DNA of 30,426 nucleotides from Saccoglossus kowalevskii (Eukaryota; Hemichordata; Enteropneusta; Harrimaniidae), in NCBI RefSeq assembly GCF_000003605.2, contig NW_003137821.1, forward strand, positions 1,001,075-1,031,500. The letters run 5' to 3'. A program made the position numbers and the translations under genes. Position 1 is the stretch's first letter. Each line of letters starts with the position of its first letter. The notes below the pieces were generated by a model. It did not search any database. It saw only the letters and a list, made by a program, of their open reading frames with translations, and was not told where the DNA came from. Below are positions 1-10,600 of the stretch, piece after piece.

Positions 1-7
1 AATGTAG

Positions 8-335
8 AATAGCACAAGTATATATATAAGTCAACCGCATTAATTATATAGAGACAGATTGATCTACATTTCGAGTTGCCGTTTTCAGTAGAGTAATTTC
101 CATAAATTCTGGAGTAGATAAGTATCATAGGCGACTTTTATCGAATGCTATCAGTCTTTTTATAACTAATCATGAAAGGAAACGTATATCACTTGTGTAT
201 CCCCAGTGTGCTCATAGCTTAACTACACTGAAGGCAGTATTTCTATGCCGTACTTACTTACGCTGTTCACTTGTTCCCGGAACAATCCATCAGCAATGAA
301 TACACCTGCAAATCAACACAAACACATATACAAGT
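8..335 (+). repeat. Dispersed repeat, left copy (inverted relative to 11878-12194)
   Basis: Read forward, this aligns with the reverse complement of 12194-11878. Shared landmarks in order: AATAGCACAAGTA, ATATATAAGTCAACCG, AGATTGATCTACATTTC, TTTCAGTAGAGT, AATTCTGGAGT, TTATCGAATGCTAT, ATATCACT, CCAGTGT, CTTAACTA, CAAATCAA. Identity is about 75% with small indels. No protein homology is visible. The window edge cuts the left side, so the full length is unknown. Confidence 0.75.
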
Positions 336-1192
336 TTTACCATCATATAGCAGTTCAGTTTTTTATTACGTTTGAACAAAAATCTAGCTCCAATTTAACA
401 ATCAATATTCAACAAGTATTGCATGATTCCTCTCCATCAATACATTCACATAATTCCTCAAGCTGTCATTTGATTTACGATTAACGCTTTGTATTGTTTT
501 CCCTTCGTTGGCAATATTCGACAGCTTTGGGCCATTTAGGACCCAGTGAGATAACACGACATGTAACCATGAAAGTACTTTGTCAGTTTTAATGACTTCA
601 CTATTAGCGAGTTTCATTTAAAGTCTTCGGCGTATCAAATCCATGTGTCTTATTCCACCTGACTGATTTCCCGTAGTAACAATGTAAAATTAATGAGTAG
701 AACCATGCGTCACTGACAGCATTGTCGTTATATTCCCACAATGTGATAAATAGAGCAAATGTATTATTTATATTAAAAAAAATATAGCACATCAATATGT
801 TGTACTATAATCCAACAGATATAACATTATTTCCAATTATTCGATTAACGAGAACAGGAATAAACTTAATTAAATATTCAGAAACAAAGTCCACATTCAA
901 ATTCGAACAACACATACATAAATACTTCACCACTTACCGTTCAGCATCGCCACCACCAAATACCACCAACGCCTCCCGCCGTACACAATGCCGCCACCAT
1001 CACTTCTATAGCATTTGTATTCAATGCTTATTTCAGAGTAATTAATGTCGATAAGTATTACAAAATGCGATGTAATTTATCATGTTCAATACATCGATAT
1101 GATATAAGAACAAGTGATTTTCTAAACGTTCTTCTGACAGGAAAGCAAAATTATCAATTATCATATCACCATGACAAATATTGTTCCATTAC
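331..1192. other. No gene seen
   Basis: AT-rich sequence with only short open frames on both strands and no protein-like pattern. A region at 940-1010 is rich in CCACC/CCGCC triplets on the plus strand but shows no repeat or coding structure I can support. Confidence 0.4.
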
Positions 1193-1284
1193 TGACGTTT
1201 AACGCGAAATATCACTGACGACATGGCACGATAAACGTCATAATATTCCGGGTGAACGTCACAATATTCCGTGTCAACGTCATA
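1193..1284. promoter_or_regulatory. Cluster of CRE-like TGACG motifs with a 21-bp tandem repeat
   Basis: AACGTC recurs exactly every 21 bases at 1234, 1255 and 1276. The first two units are nearly identical (AACGTCAYAATATTCCGKGT) and the third is partial. Each carries TGACGTT on the opposite strand. Two more TGACG motifs occur at 1193 and 1216, giving five in about 90 bp. TGACG is the half-site bound by CREB/ATF-type bZIP factors. Whether this is a regulatory array or a chance minisatellite cannot be told from sequence. Confidence 0.35.
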
Positions 1285-2042
1285 GCCGGAAGTATGTTCA
1301 ATTGTGACTTCAAAATCAAAACAAACTGCATACGCTGATCTTAGTATTACTAAGAATTGGTTTTAACGTACAGGGAAATTTTAGGTTACAATGTTGTAAA
1401 ATGTAATACACATGTGTAATAGGAAAATAAATACGTGGTAAATATAGCAAATAGTCATTTTGCACCATTTATTAATTTCTATGCAATTGGCAAATACAGG
1501 CTCCAGTGGCGGGAAGCGGCATATTGCCTATCATCAACAGTGGTTCCGAAAACAGCCAAATTAATATCAATAACAAGTATAGGTGTTCAAGTTTCAGTAA
1601 CAACATACTTGCATATATATATTCAAATGTTCGTCCATGTTACCCATTTATTCTTCTCCTTTTTCCTGTTTTTTCCCTCGCATACTTCAGCTTTTAAAAA
1701 GTGTGCATTCCGTCATGGCAGCCAGTTACGGCGGGTTGCAAAATATATTTGCCCTGACTGAAACTCTTTTTGTTGAAAATGTGTTTGCGTCTACTAAACA
1801 GTGATTATCAATAACATCTATATGTCCGATTTCAGCAGAAAAATACCGTTCATTCCACCAACACAGCAGTGATCCAGTTACATGAATGGATAAACTTTTC
1901 TGACGATATTCGTCCTATATACCTGATTACTGGGAACACGACAGAATCAAATTCGAAATATGCGAATGTTTGCTACACCAAAGAAAACAAGAACACACCG
2001 GACAGTCCTTTCTACTTTACGACAAACTACACACCATCGTAA

Positions 2043-2560
2043 ATGGAGAATCACAGTGTACTACAACCAGCAGAACTAAACTCCTTCATGCAGGTGTACC
2101 ACCTACACAACTGCAGCAGTTATCGGATCACGAACAAGTGCAGAGCAAATATAATTACGCCATCGTATTTGTAGAACAACAGCGTGGGAATATCCTGAGC
2201 AACGTACATCACATCATGCCACGAGAATCGTCAAATCGACTTCCGACCTTCAATAATTTGCAATCAACTGAAAATGCTTACGGGCCTAAACAGCAACATC
2301 ATCAATCACAAAAAAGCATCATAGTACCAGGTGCGCCATCAATGATACAAAATAATAACTTTTTACTCACAGCAAGTTCCATCGCGAGTATAATTTTGTG
2401 TTTACTGAACTGTACAGATGTCCCATTGACTATTTACAATCTTATCAGAATTAATCTACTTGGATGTTGAATCAACGTACCGGTAACTGTTCGATGAGGC
2501 AGAGAGGAAACAATTGTTTTATTATACGATGTACTAATGTACCGAAATATACTGGCATTT
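2043..2560 (+). pseudogene. Possible decayed dispanin/CD225-like gene
   Basis: A 166-codon open frame (1970-2470) is unusually long for this AT-rich sequence. Its end has a hydrophobic segment after VPGAP (NNNFLLTASSIASIILCLLN, then DVPLTIYNLIRIN). In the +1 frame directly downstream the bases read STYR, stop, LFDEAERKQL (2472-2516), resembling the sequence after the first helix in CD225/dispanin proteins (YR-x-G-x-[FY]-x-EA-x-R). A second frame offers a start at 2043 (MENHSVLQPAELNSF). At least one frameshift and one stop are needed, so this would be a relic of a small two-helix membrane protein. An AATAAA signal lies at 2695-2700. The resemblance is by eye and weak in the first helix; it could also be a chance open frame. 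Confidence 0.35.
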
Positions 2561-2694
2561 CACGCTGAATGAGTACGGTAGCATACACTAGCGTATGTTT
2601 TCTTACATGTATTGAATGTATGTATTTTGCCATCATTAGTTGACTTTACCCATGTTTGTTCATTCATGTGAAGAACACAAAAAAATAAGGAATG

Positions 2695-2700
2695 AATAAA
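2695..2700 (+). terminator. AATAAA polyadenylation signal candidate
   Basis: AATAAA lies about 150-200 bases after the possible dispanin-like relic and in the same orientation. The hexamer is common by chance in AT-rich DNA, so support comes only from its position. Confidence 0.25.
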
Positions 2701-4041
2701 GACGATGGTCGGTTTTACGTACATAATTTAATTATTGTTGTTTAGGCTGTTTTTTGTGTTATCCGAGGCTTTTTTTAACCAATCTACAGATATCTGTGTC
2801 GTCCAAAGACAAATTCAACAACAACTTATCAGAGATTATATGCAGTTGTCATGGCAGTTAAGTATTGAAAATTAAGCACGTCAACTAGTTGCAGACGACA
2901 TCAGCGTGTGATGAGGAAATAATCAGGTATCATAAAATAACCATTAAGCAAATATATGAGGGCCAAGTAAACATTGATCAAACGGAAATGAGAGTTTGAT
3001 GATGGCTTGTCTGCATGAAACAACTATTCATCAGAGGCAGCGGATTTACTTGTCAAATGAAAAGATCATTCTAGTTTACTAGTACTCAAAGACCGTCGAC
3101 TCTCATTATATTTCAATTATGCGACTTCATTTAATAACATAAACGTAAATCTATGTATCACAACACAAGAGTGTGTTATTCATTGCAGTTATTGATTTCT
3201 TTAAAATTACATAACTGTCAACCATTATTGTCTGCAACACTTATAGCTATTAGCTATTATGGCAAACGTTTCCTTGATGAGGCTTTTCTTTCAGACTGAA
3301 TCCAATAAAAATGTCCGTATTTATATATCAACTTGATTAGAACAATGTTTTTTGCAAAGGCAATTACTGCTTTCTAATTTGGAAACTTGATTTGAATTTA
3401 CAATCTCAAATTTTAATCTTTATCAAGTCGATTCAATGTGAACTTATATAGGGCTGGCAATGCTGTTCATAGGATGGTACATCATAAAATTTCCACATTG
3501 TCATCGATCGCAGTTTATTTCTGCGGTTACATTTTTATTTCCTGTAGTGATAAAGTTGCAATAAACAACTAATATGTAAATCTGCATTCAAAACAATTTT
3601 GACAATTCGAATGAAACAAAACAAATAAGTGGCAAATACACATTTACTAAAAATCAGAAAATGCAAACTGTATCGACCCTGTGCAATACATGAAGTGATG
3701 GCAGATGATTCGAGTAGAATGAGCAAATCCAGCGCCATGTACAGTTAACTTTTTATTATTCAAGTGGTTTGAGTTTGAAACCCGCGATGTCATCAATTCA
3801 GCAGTAGATATAATGTATCGTTCGCTTTAGAGCGTTTTATGTCACCATTCGCGGACAATTCCATTTCCTGTGGATATTATAATTATATGCACATTTATTC
3901 AGACTTACTCCTGAATTTAACATTGCACCTTCATATTTACTCTATACTTTTCAAAAATCAAGGATATTTAACATTCGCTAGTTTTGAATATTGTATTGGT
4001 ATTGATATGTTTCACTACGCGCTCGAAAATATTATAAAATA
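2701..4041. other. No gene seen
   Basis: AT-rich intergenic sequence. The 67-codon minus-strand frame at 3535-3738 is hydrophobic but matches none of the receptor helices, so I treat it as chance. Confidence 0.4.
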
Positions 4042-4098
4042 CACTTCGCATGTGTTCATTTACTGCCACCACAGCTGTCACCATTACATTGCCTGTAA
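4042..4098 (-). pseudogene. Truncated paralogous copy of GPCR exon 2
   Basis: On the minus strand, 4092-4042 matches the first 51 coding bases of receptor exon 2 (9241-9191) at about 47 of 51 positions, and the acceptor CAG is also kept (4095-4093). It would encode GNVMVTAVVAVNEHMRSV against GNALVTAVVSVNEHMRSV in the intact gene. The changes are mild (Ala to Val, Leu to Met, Ser to Ala). The match stops abruptly after the ICL1 Ser-Val and runs into unrelated AT-rich sequence; TM2 is absent. It lies 2.8 kb past the stop codon of the intact gene in the same orientation. It is most likely a remnant of a tandemly duplicated receptor or a partial exon duplication. I found no other paralogous exons nearby. 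Confidence 0.8.
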
Positions 4099-4099
4099 C

Positions 4100-6886
4100 A
4101 AAAAAGAAGAGACCACGCAATTCAGCAACGTCGTTCACTGTTACAAAATGTCATGGTGAGCCAAATAGTCCTAATGTGCACATAAGTACACCTCATAAAT
4201 AACGTCAGATATTAAAATCAGTTATAATAGTTATTTATTATAAGGAGAGGTTATTGTCAATTGCTTTGAATAGGTTTGGAATGGACTTTTATTTCAGGTC
4301 GGCATACACGTGTTGCAATACAGTATTATATTCCCTCTTGTGAAAAACCATTGTTTCAAGTATATCGAATGTTTTTAAGTTAATCCCGACATTTATTTAT
4401 GTAACCTACCATCCTTCACCTGTAATCCATATTGTGTACTAACAAATAAACACTGGGCCTCTGGTTTTTAATATTTTGCAAGTAGACTATATTTTTTTAA
4501 GTAAATAGCCTGAATGCGATTTTATTTCAGAATTCTAAATCAAAGTGCCGCTTCTCTTTCCACGCTTCAACTAAACATACCAGGAAAATAAAAAAAATAC
4601 AATAATCTAGTCTTCAATCAGTTTGAATGTATTCCAATGTAAATAAATGCAGTAATGGATTTAAACCGACAGATGTTATTGAAAGTTAAATTACCTAACA
4701 ACGTTTAACTTACACGTCACAATGGTCTTGAGGAATATTCTGCAGCTGTACACTTTTGTTAACATAGAGCTGATTAGATGCAATTGGGACGAGAAATACT
4801 TCTAACGAATACAAATAATGACATCAAAAACAGTACTTCCGATAGAAGATATAGTAATATATGATTATTTGCTTGAGTTGTCTATGCCGATGGACATTAA
4901 ACATGTTATTTGCATTTATTGATTACATTCACTGATTGATGCTTGGGAGCAAGCTCAAGACCGGAAGGTAGCTTTTATTGGGACGGATGCAAAGAATATA
5001 TAACAGTGTTCTGTGTACATAGCCTTGTTAAGAAGCCTAAAATTCAACATGTATGGCAGACGCGCATTGGGTTACACTGAAAGTAACATTTCTTTTTACT
5101 ATTGACCTTTGATATGGTCTTATTTAATATATAACACTTTTCATCACAATATTGAATAAACATTCATTGTTACTAAGCACTAGTGTGAACTAATGTGTTA
5201 TTTTACTAATGAGTCTTTATTCGCGATATTATCGATGTGCATACATTCGAACCCAACCGAGAGAGAGTTTTAATTCCATATTACAGACCCTATGACACGG
5301 CAAGAGTGTGTACAAATCTTTTACAGAGAATGCAATCGCTGTGCGTGGCATGTTAGCTTGTGTATATATCTGGTATATATATATATACATTTTAAAGTGG
5401 AAAAATGCGTTTCAAACTCTGTCTAGGGCAACTTTATTTTTCTGTAATTTAAAATGAGGCTCCTCATTAGCTTCTCATTGGCATACAGAAAGTCCCCTTG
5501 TGGCGTCAGGAGAAGAACTTGCTGGGCAGCTTGCATTGCCGATACGTGTATATAAGGCACATTTCTTGTACAGTTTTCTCATCGTTGAGTGAATTGCCAC
5601 TTATGTATACTTGTTCTCGTCGAGGAAGAATGGACCATAATGTACACATCATATCAGGTTTGTCGCATAGGGCGACGAGGACAAGTGAGTGAATGGCGAC
5701 ATTAGATTGGATAACAAGAAATAATTGAGAGCGACTAATATACAAACAAATTCAGCGTGGATTCGAGTTAGCCCGATTGCCATAAATGACATCATATTAA
5801 AAATGAAACACATTGACAACCGAAGTCTCATTCCATAAATTATTAGGCAGACCAAACTGCAAGTAAAGGTTACAGAGGTGTGAATTCAACATTCAACACC
5901 AGTCACCAAACAATTCAGAAATGTTTAGCCTGCGAAAATAAAAAGAATTAGCAGTGTGTAAGTGCTGCGTAATTTCCTGTTTGTCCGACGTTTCATTTTG
6001 TCAAAACACTGTCAAAATTATTGCTACGTCTCTATAAAGCAATATTCAGAATCGCAAGAATCATTTTGAAACAATTACCCGACGTATATCTGTGTTCTGC
6101 CTCGGTAATCATGGACTGGTTCAGAATCTATTTCTTTAAATAAAACACTATTTTAAAAAATGGGAAAAAAGCGACCGAAGCATGTATATCGTTTAAAAGT
6201 ATGTTGAATGACGCAGTGTTATAAAGTACGGCACAAAAGTATGAATCCTTCTCATTATTTTGCAATAGATGGCGCACTTTAACTTCGGCGAGAGTCGGAA
6301 ATCCGGAAACAGTCGACCGTTTCAGGATAAATTGGCGTGGCTACAACACTAGAAATATCTCAAATTTACTTGGAAACAAGTAATCATTTTCAACAAAAAA
6401 ACAATAAATGTCTATTTCAGTGGAACACAGATCTAAAATGGGAAACGTGTGGGTGGGCATTTCACAGGCACTTTAAGGTCAATTTAAACCAATGCTACAA
6501 GGTGCTACAATGCTACCATACATGTTTCCGGTCGGAACTACGCATTGATAAGTTCTAATAAATTGTGTCTTTGATGGTTGACATGCATATTTATGATGAA
6601 TAAATCTGGTATAAGTTCACATTTTCTTCGAGTGCTGTCTAGTTTGGTTATGTGAAGTGTCGATCCTCAAGTATAGGGTATTATGAAAAAACTGCTCGCA
6701 CATGTACATCAAAAAGACGTCGTAGGTAAGTATGCTATTGAAACAATGTTTGAAATCAGATGCCAAAAACTTATATTACTCCATCGCACCCAAACTATAC
6801 GTGAGTCCCCCAGCACACAGTATAACATATTCTGATGACATTTCTTTATCCTCCATTTTGAATTCAATTTTAGAATCCAACTGAGA
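4100..6886. other. 3' flank of the GPCR gene, otherwise empty
   Basis: Contains the presumed 3' UTR of the minus-strand receptor near 6886, but I see no clear AATAAA on that strand close to the stop. Short TA runs occur at 5360-5390. Overlapping open frames near 5500-5855 lie on both strands and look like chance. Confidence 0.4.
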
Positions 6887-7628
6887 TTACACTCTGTCTC
6901 CTACATCGTATTGTACAATGCTTTCGCTGCCATCACTGTTGAACCATATTTCATTGGTGTCCAAAGTTGATTCGTCATCGTTGCACTCGATCCTGCTTTT
7001 CCCTGAGTTGTGCAATGAACAGCAAGTCAGCTCACGGAACCCACCTCGAAAGTTCGCGCTCATGATGAAATAAACGACCGGTTTATATACACATATCGCA
7101 TACAATGTAGTATCCACAAGGAATTCGTACAGAGAATACCACTTATTGTCATATAACGAACCACCTCTAATGAAAAATGACACTATTGTGTCTATGACAG
7201 TTGGGAGTAGCAGAGCAGTATACAATCCCACCAGAGTAATGAGTAAGTGGAGTGCCCTCTTACAGGCAGACACGATCTTTATATTTGCAGATAGCAACAC
7301 CTGGGCCTCCGTTGATCTGAGAAACGCGTTGATCTTCGTAAACGAAACACTGATAATTACTAGTGGTAGAACGTATAATAGGAGAACACGCGAGAGAGAG
7401 ACCCGCAACAAATTTGACGAGCCGTCATTAAGTTTACAAACACGAAATGACGCATTTGCGGCGCTGTCATTTGAATGGGTATGATTAGATTCACGCCACA
7501 CGCTACTGAAAATGGTCGCTGGTGTGGCAGCAGACACGGAGAGCAATTGAATGATGATTGCTACAGTGACAAACATCTTCATGGTCCGAATGCTGTATGT
7601 TCTGAGTTCACGGGATAGTATAAAGCAC
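6887..7628 (-). CDS. GPCR exon 4: ICL2, TM4-TM7 and C-terminal tail
   Basis: Encodes residues 132-378 and the TAA stop. The acceptor is TTTTTGCAG|GTGC. It contains TM4, a glycosylated ECL2 with C196, TM5, a moderately long ICL3, TM6, TM7 with KPVVY and an acidic tail rich in Ser, Asp and Glu. An open frame starting at an internal Met (7582) is the same exon read from residue 148. Confidence 0.93.
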
Positions 7629-10600
7629 CTGCAAAAACCGATTTTAAAAAGTTAGAACAAATTTTCAATGATTCACAAAGGTGATTTGAAGTTTCACATT
7701 CAATATCCTTAAACGGAAATTGCCCTCTCGAGATCTCGTTGAGGCGAAAAGGGGACACGAAACCTGTTTTTCCCCTAAAATAGTATTCCATTCGTTCCCA
7801 TTATCATGTCCACTGTTTCAATTACCATGGTTACACACATTTACATATATTTTTGATGATCTATTGATGCATAGTGGTAAGTCTTATGAGCAAGAATGCA
7901 TAATGTTTATCAATTGTCTAACCAACGAAAATTTTCATAATTATTTTAAATACTTACCTATCAATACTCATGACTGTTAGCGTTAATATAGTGATAGTTA
8001 GCGAATAGTCCTTACAAAACGACATACTCCTACACAATACAGTACCAAAACTCCAATCCTGTAACCACAAATATATACGTAAACTTACGATAGTTCTCTG
8101 GATGTCAACAACAGTGTATGATATACGCAGTGGAGATGCCGAAACCAATAGCCGACATTTATCTACTGCGGGAACTAATTTGTGTTCAACATCTCAAAAT
8201 CGCAGTATTCATATCTCGTATATTGTTGTAATAGGTTTCATTTAAGGAAACATTAATCTAAGCAACATATTGACCCTGAAGAAAAAGGTCCACAAATGTA
8301 GGAGACTGCAATTTACCGTTTTTTTTATATCACTTTTCATTCTCTAGATATTCAATTTTATGTCATTATTATGTAGTTAGCCATCTTGATTCTCAAGCAA
8401 AGGATTATGGGTAAAGTATGACATCATAGAATCTGTTGTCAAAAATTGAGAAAATTATTTCATCTATAACGAAGAAATACTGATGTGAATTAGTTCAAAT
8501 GTTCGTTGTGCATATATTACTCATGTATATAATTAAAGTAGTGGAAATTAGAATATTCTCAATACGCATGAAGTGAAGATATTGTTAAAAACATTAAAGA
8601 AATAAAAATCCATATTTTAGTCGTGAAATATAAAATGAAACTTTTGTGATCAAAATGTGATATATCACCCATATAACCTACTAACATTGGTAAATTGTAT
8701 ACAATATAAGGAAATTTGAGAATTTGGTAGAAAAACATAAAAATATATATTTTTAGTTCTGTTTCCATGACAACTATTTTATAAACATGGATGGTACCAG
8801 TACATGTATGCTACCAATCTCTAAACTTTCAGCCAATTTGAAGTTAAACTTTCGAAGTTATAGATAAAATCATTTTCTCAATTTCTGACAAAAGATTCTA
8901 TTATGTCATAATTTACCCATAATCCTTTGGTTGGAAATCAAGATAGCTGACTACATAATACTGATGAAAAGTTGAATATCTAGAGAATGAAACGTGATAT
9001 GAAAAACTGTAAAATGCATTCTCCTACATTTGGGGAGCTTTTTTCGTCAGGAGTCATTATGTTGTTTGGATTGATGTTTCCTTTAAATAACTTACTTCAT
9101 ACACGTATTTACTGATGATGTCAAACGGCATGGCCAGAAGCAGCATTATGATGTCACCAAGAGCAATTTGTGCAATGAACATATTTGTTACACTTCGCAT
9201 GTGTTCATTTACTGACACCACCGCTGTCACCAATGCATTGCCTGTAATAAATATCACTAAGAGTTCACATTCTTATCATTACATCGATGAATCTGAACAT
9301 TAGCTAAAGAAGTTATTGTTTATTTAAATTTGCAGTGCAATCCACATTTGTTTAGTGATATTTCTAAAAGTACACGTTTGACGTTGATCTTGTATTGCAT
9401 CATATCTATTCATGTGAAATTGTATCTCTGATAACGTTAATATATGAGTCTATACTGACGCCATTGCCTTTTTTTATTCAAATGTCGTTTTCTATCTAGT
9501 GAGGTGAATTGAATGGCTTAGTAAATAATAGTAGTAATGAATAAGGACTGTAAGCTCTGATGACATAATGTAAAGATTGATGTCGGTTAAAATACTCTCT
9601 TATTATTGTTGACTGAACCTTTTTAACAACTCTGATGACGTATATGGAAACTCATTATCGTGAGGTTGAGACGTGTTATGAATGTGTTTATATTAAACAA
9701 ATCACATGTCATTGTTCTTTCTAAAAACGCCCTGCCATGTAGTAAACTTTATTTGATTGATGTGTATGGTGAAAACGCCACTTGAGTTGAAGTGTATAAA
9801 TAAGACAGAATTTAGTACGTCGAAAACACAAAGAAGCTGCTATCTGATTGGCCAGACTGTTAGGGTATAGGGTTTGGTAACCAATCAGGTACATTCATGA
9901 AAGTATCTTCGCATTATCATCACAAAGAAATTAACAATCACTTTTCAGAATCCACACTTTACTGTGAATTTGTGCTTGCATACATTGAGTTCATGAGTGG
10001 TTCTGCTTCAGATATATATCGGTAATGTAAAGCAATTGAAGATGTTCAGTAAAGTTGTGTAAATATATATTAGGTGTGTGGCAAAATACAAACAACAATG
10101 CAGTTATGGGTGAACTCGGACGATACCCAATTATTATTGGCAGAAATATAATCCGTATTAAATTTTGGAAACGTATTCTGAAAATGTCATCTAATCGACT
10201 CGTTTACAAAGCCTATAGAGAGTCTGAAAACTTGGCACAGATAGGAAAGCCATGTTTTGCTTCAGCTATTAAGAAATTTTTAATTAAACACAATATGCAT
10301 ACTATTTGGGAGAATAGGTTTATCTCCCAAATTACCGATGAAACAACGTTGTTAATTGGAAAAAAAGTAAGAGATTGTTATTTCAAAAGTTGGAAAGATG
10401 CTTTATTTGACGATGATCCCCAATCAGTAGAAATTAGTTACGAACGTTTCGCCAATTAAAAACAAATATTTTTAATAAGAATTATTTGGATATCGTTCGT
10501 GTTCCCCTGTACAGACAAGCTTTAACTAAACTCCGGTGCTCTAATCATAAGTTACACATTTAGACCGGTAGATATTTTGAAACTCCAGTGGAAAATAGAA

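Noticed and set aside
3535-3738. Hydrophobic minus-strand frame as a possible further GPCR exon
   Set aside because: Residues match none of the receptor helices and no conserved motif is present.
5498-5855. Overlapping open frames on both strands with a TATA-like GTATATAAGG
   Set aside because: No protein-like pattern or splice structure; TATA-like strings are common in this AT-rich DNA.
7146-7484. 112-codon plus-strand open frame
   Set aside because: Antisense shadow of GPCR exon 4.
9844-9888. CTGATTGG/CCAATCAG inverted pair, possible paired CCAAT boxes
   Set aside because: An 8-bp inverted pair is expected by chance in a window this size, and it lies inside an intron without other promoter signs.
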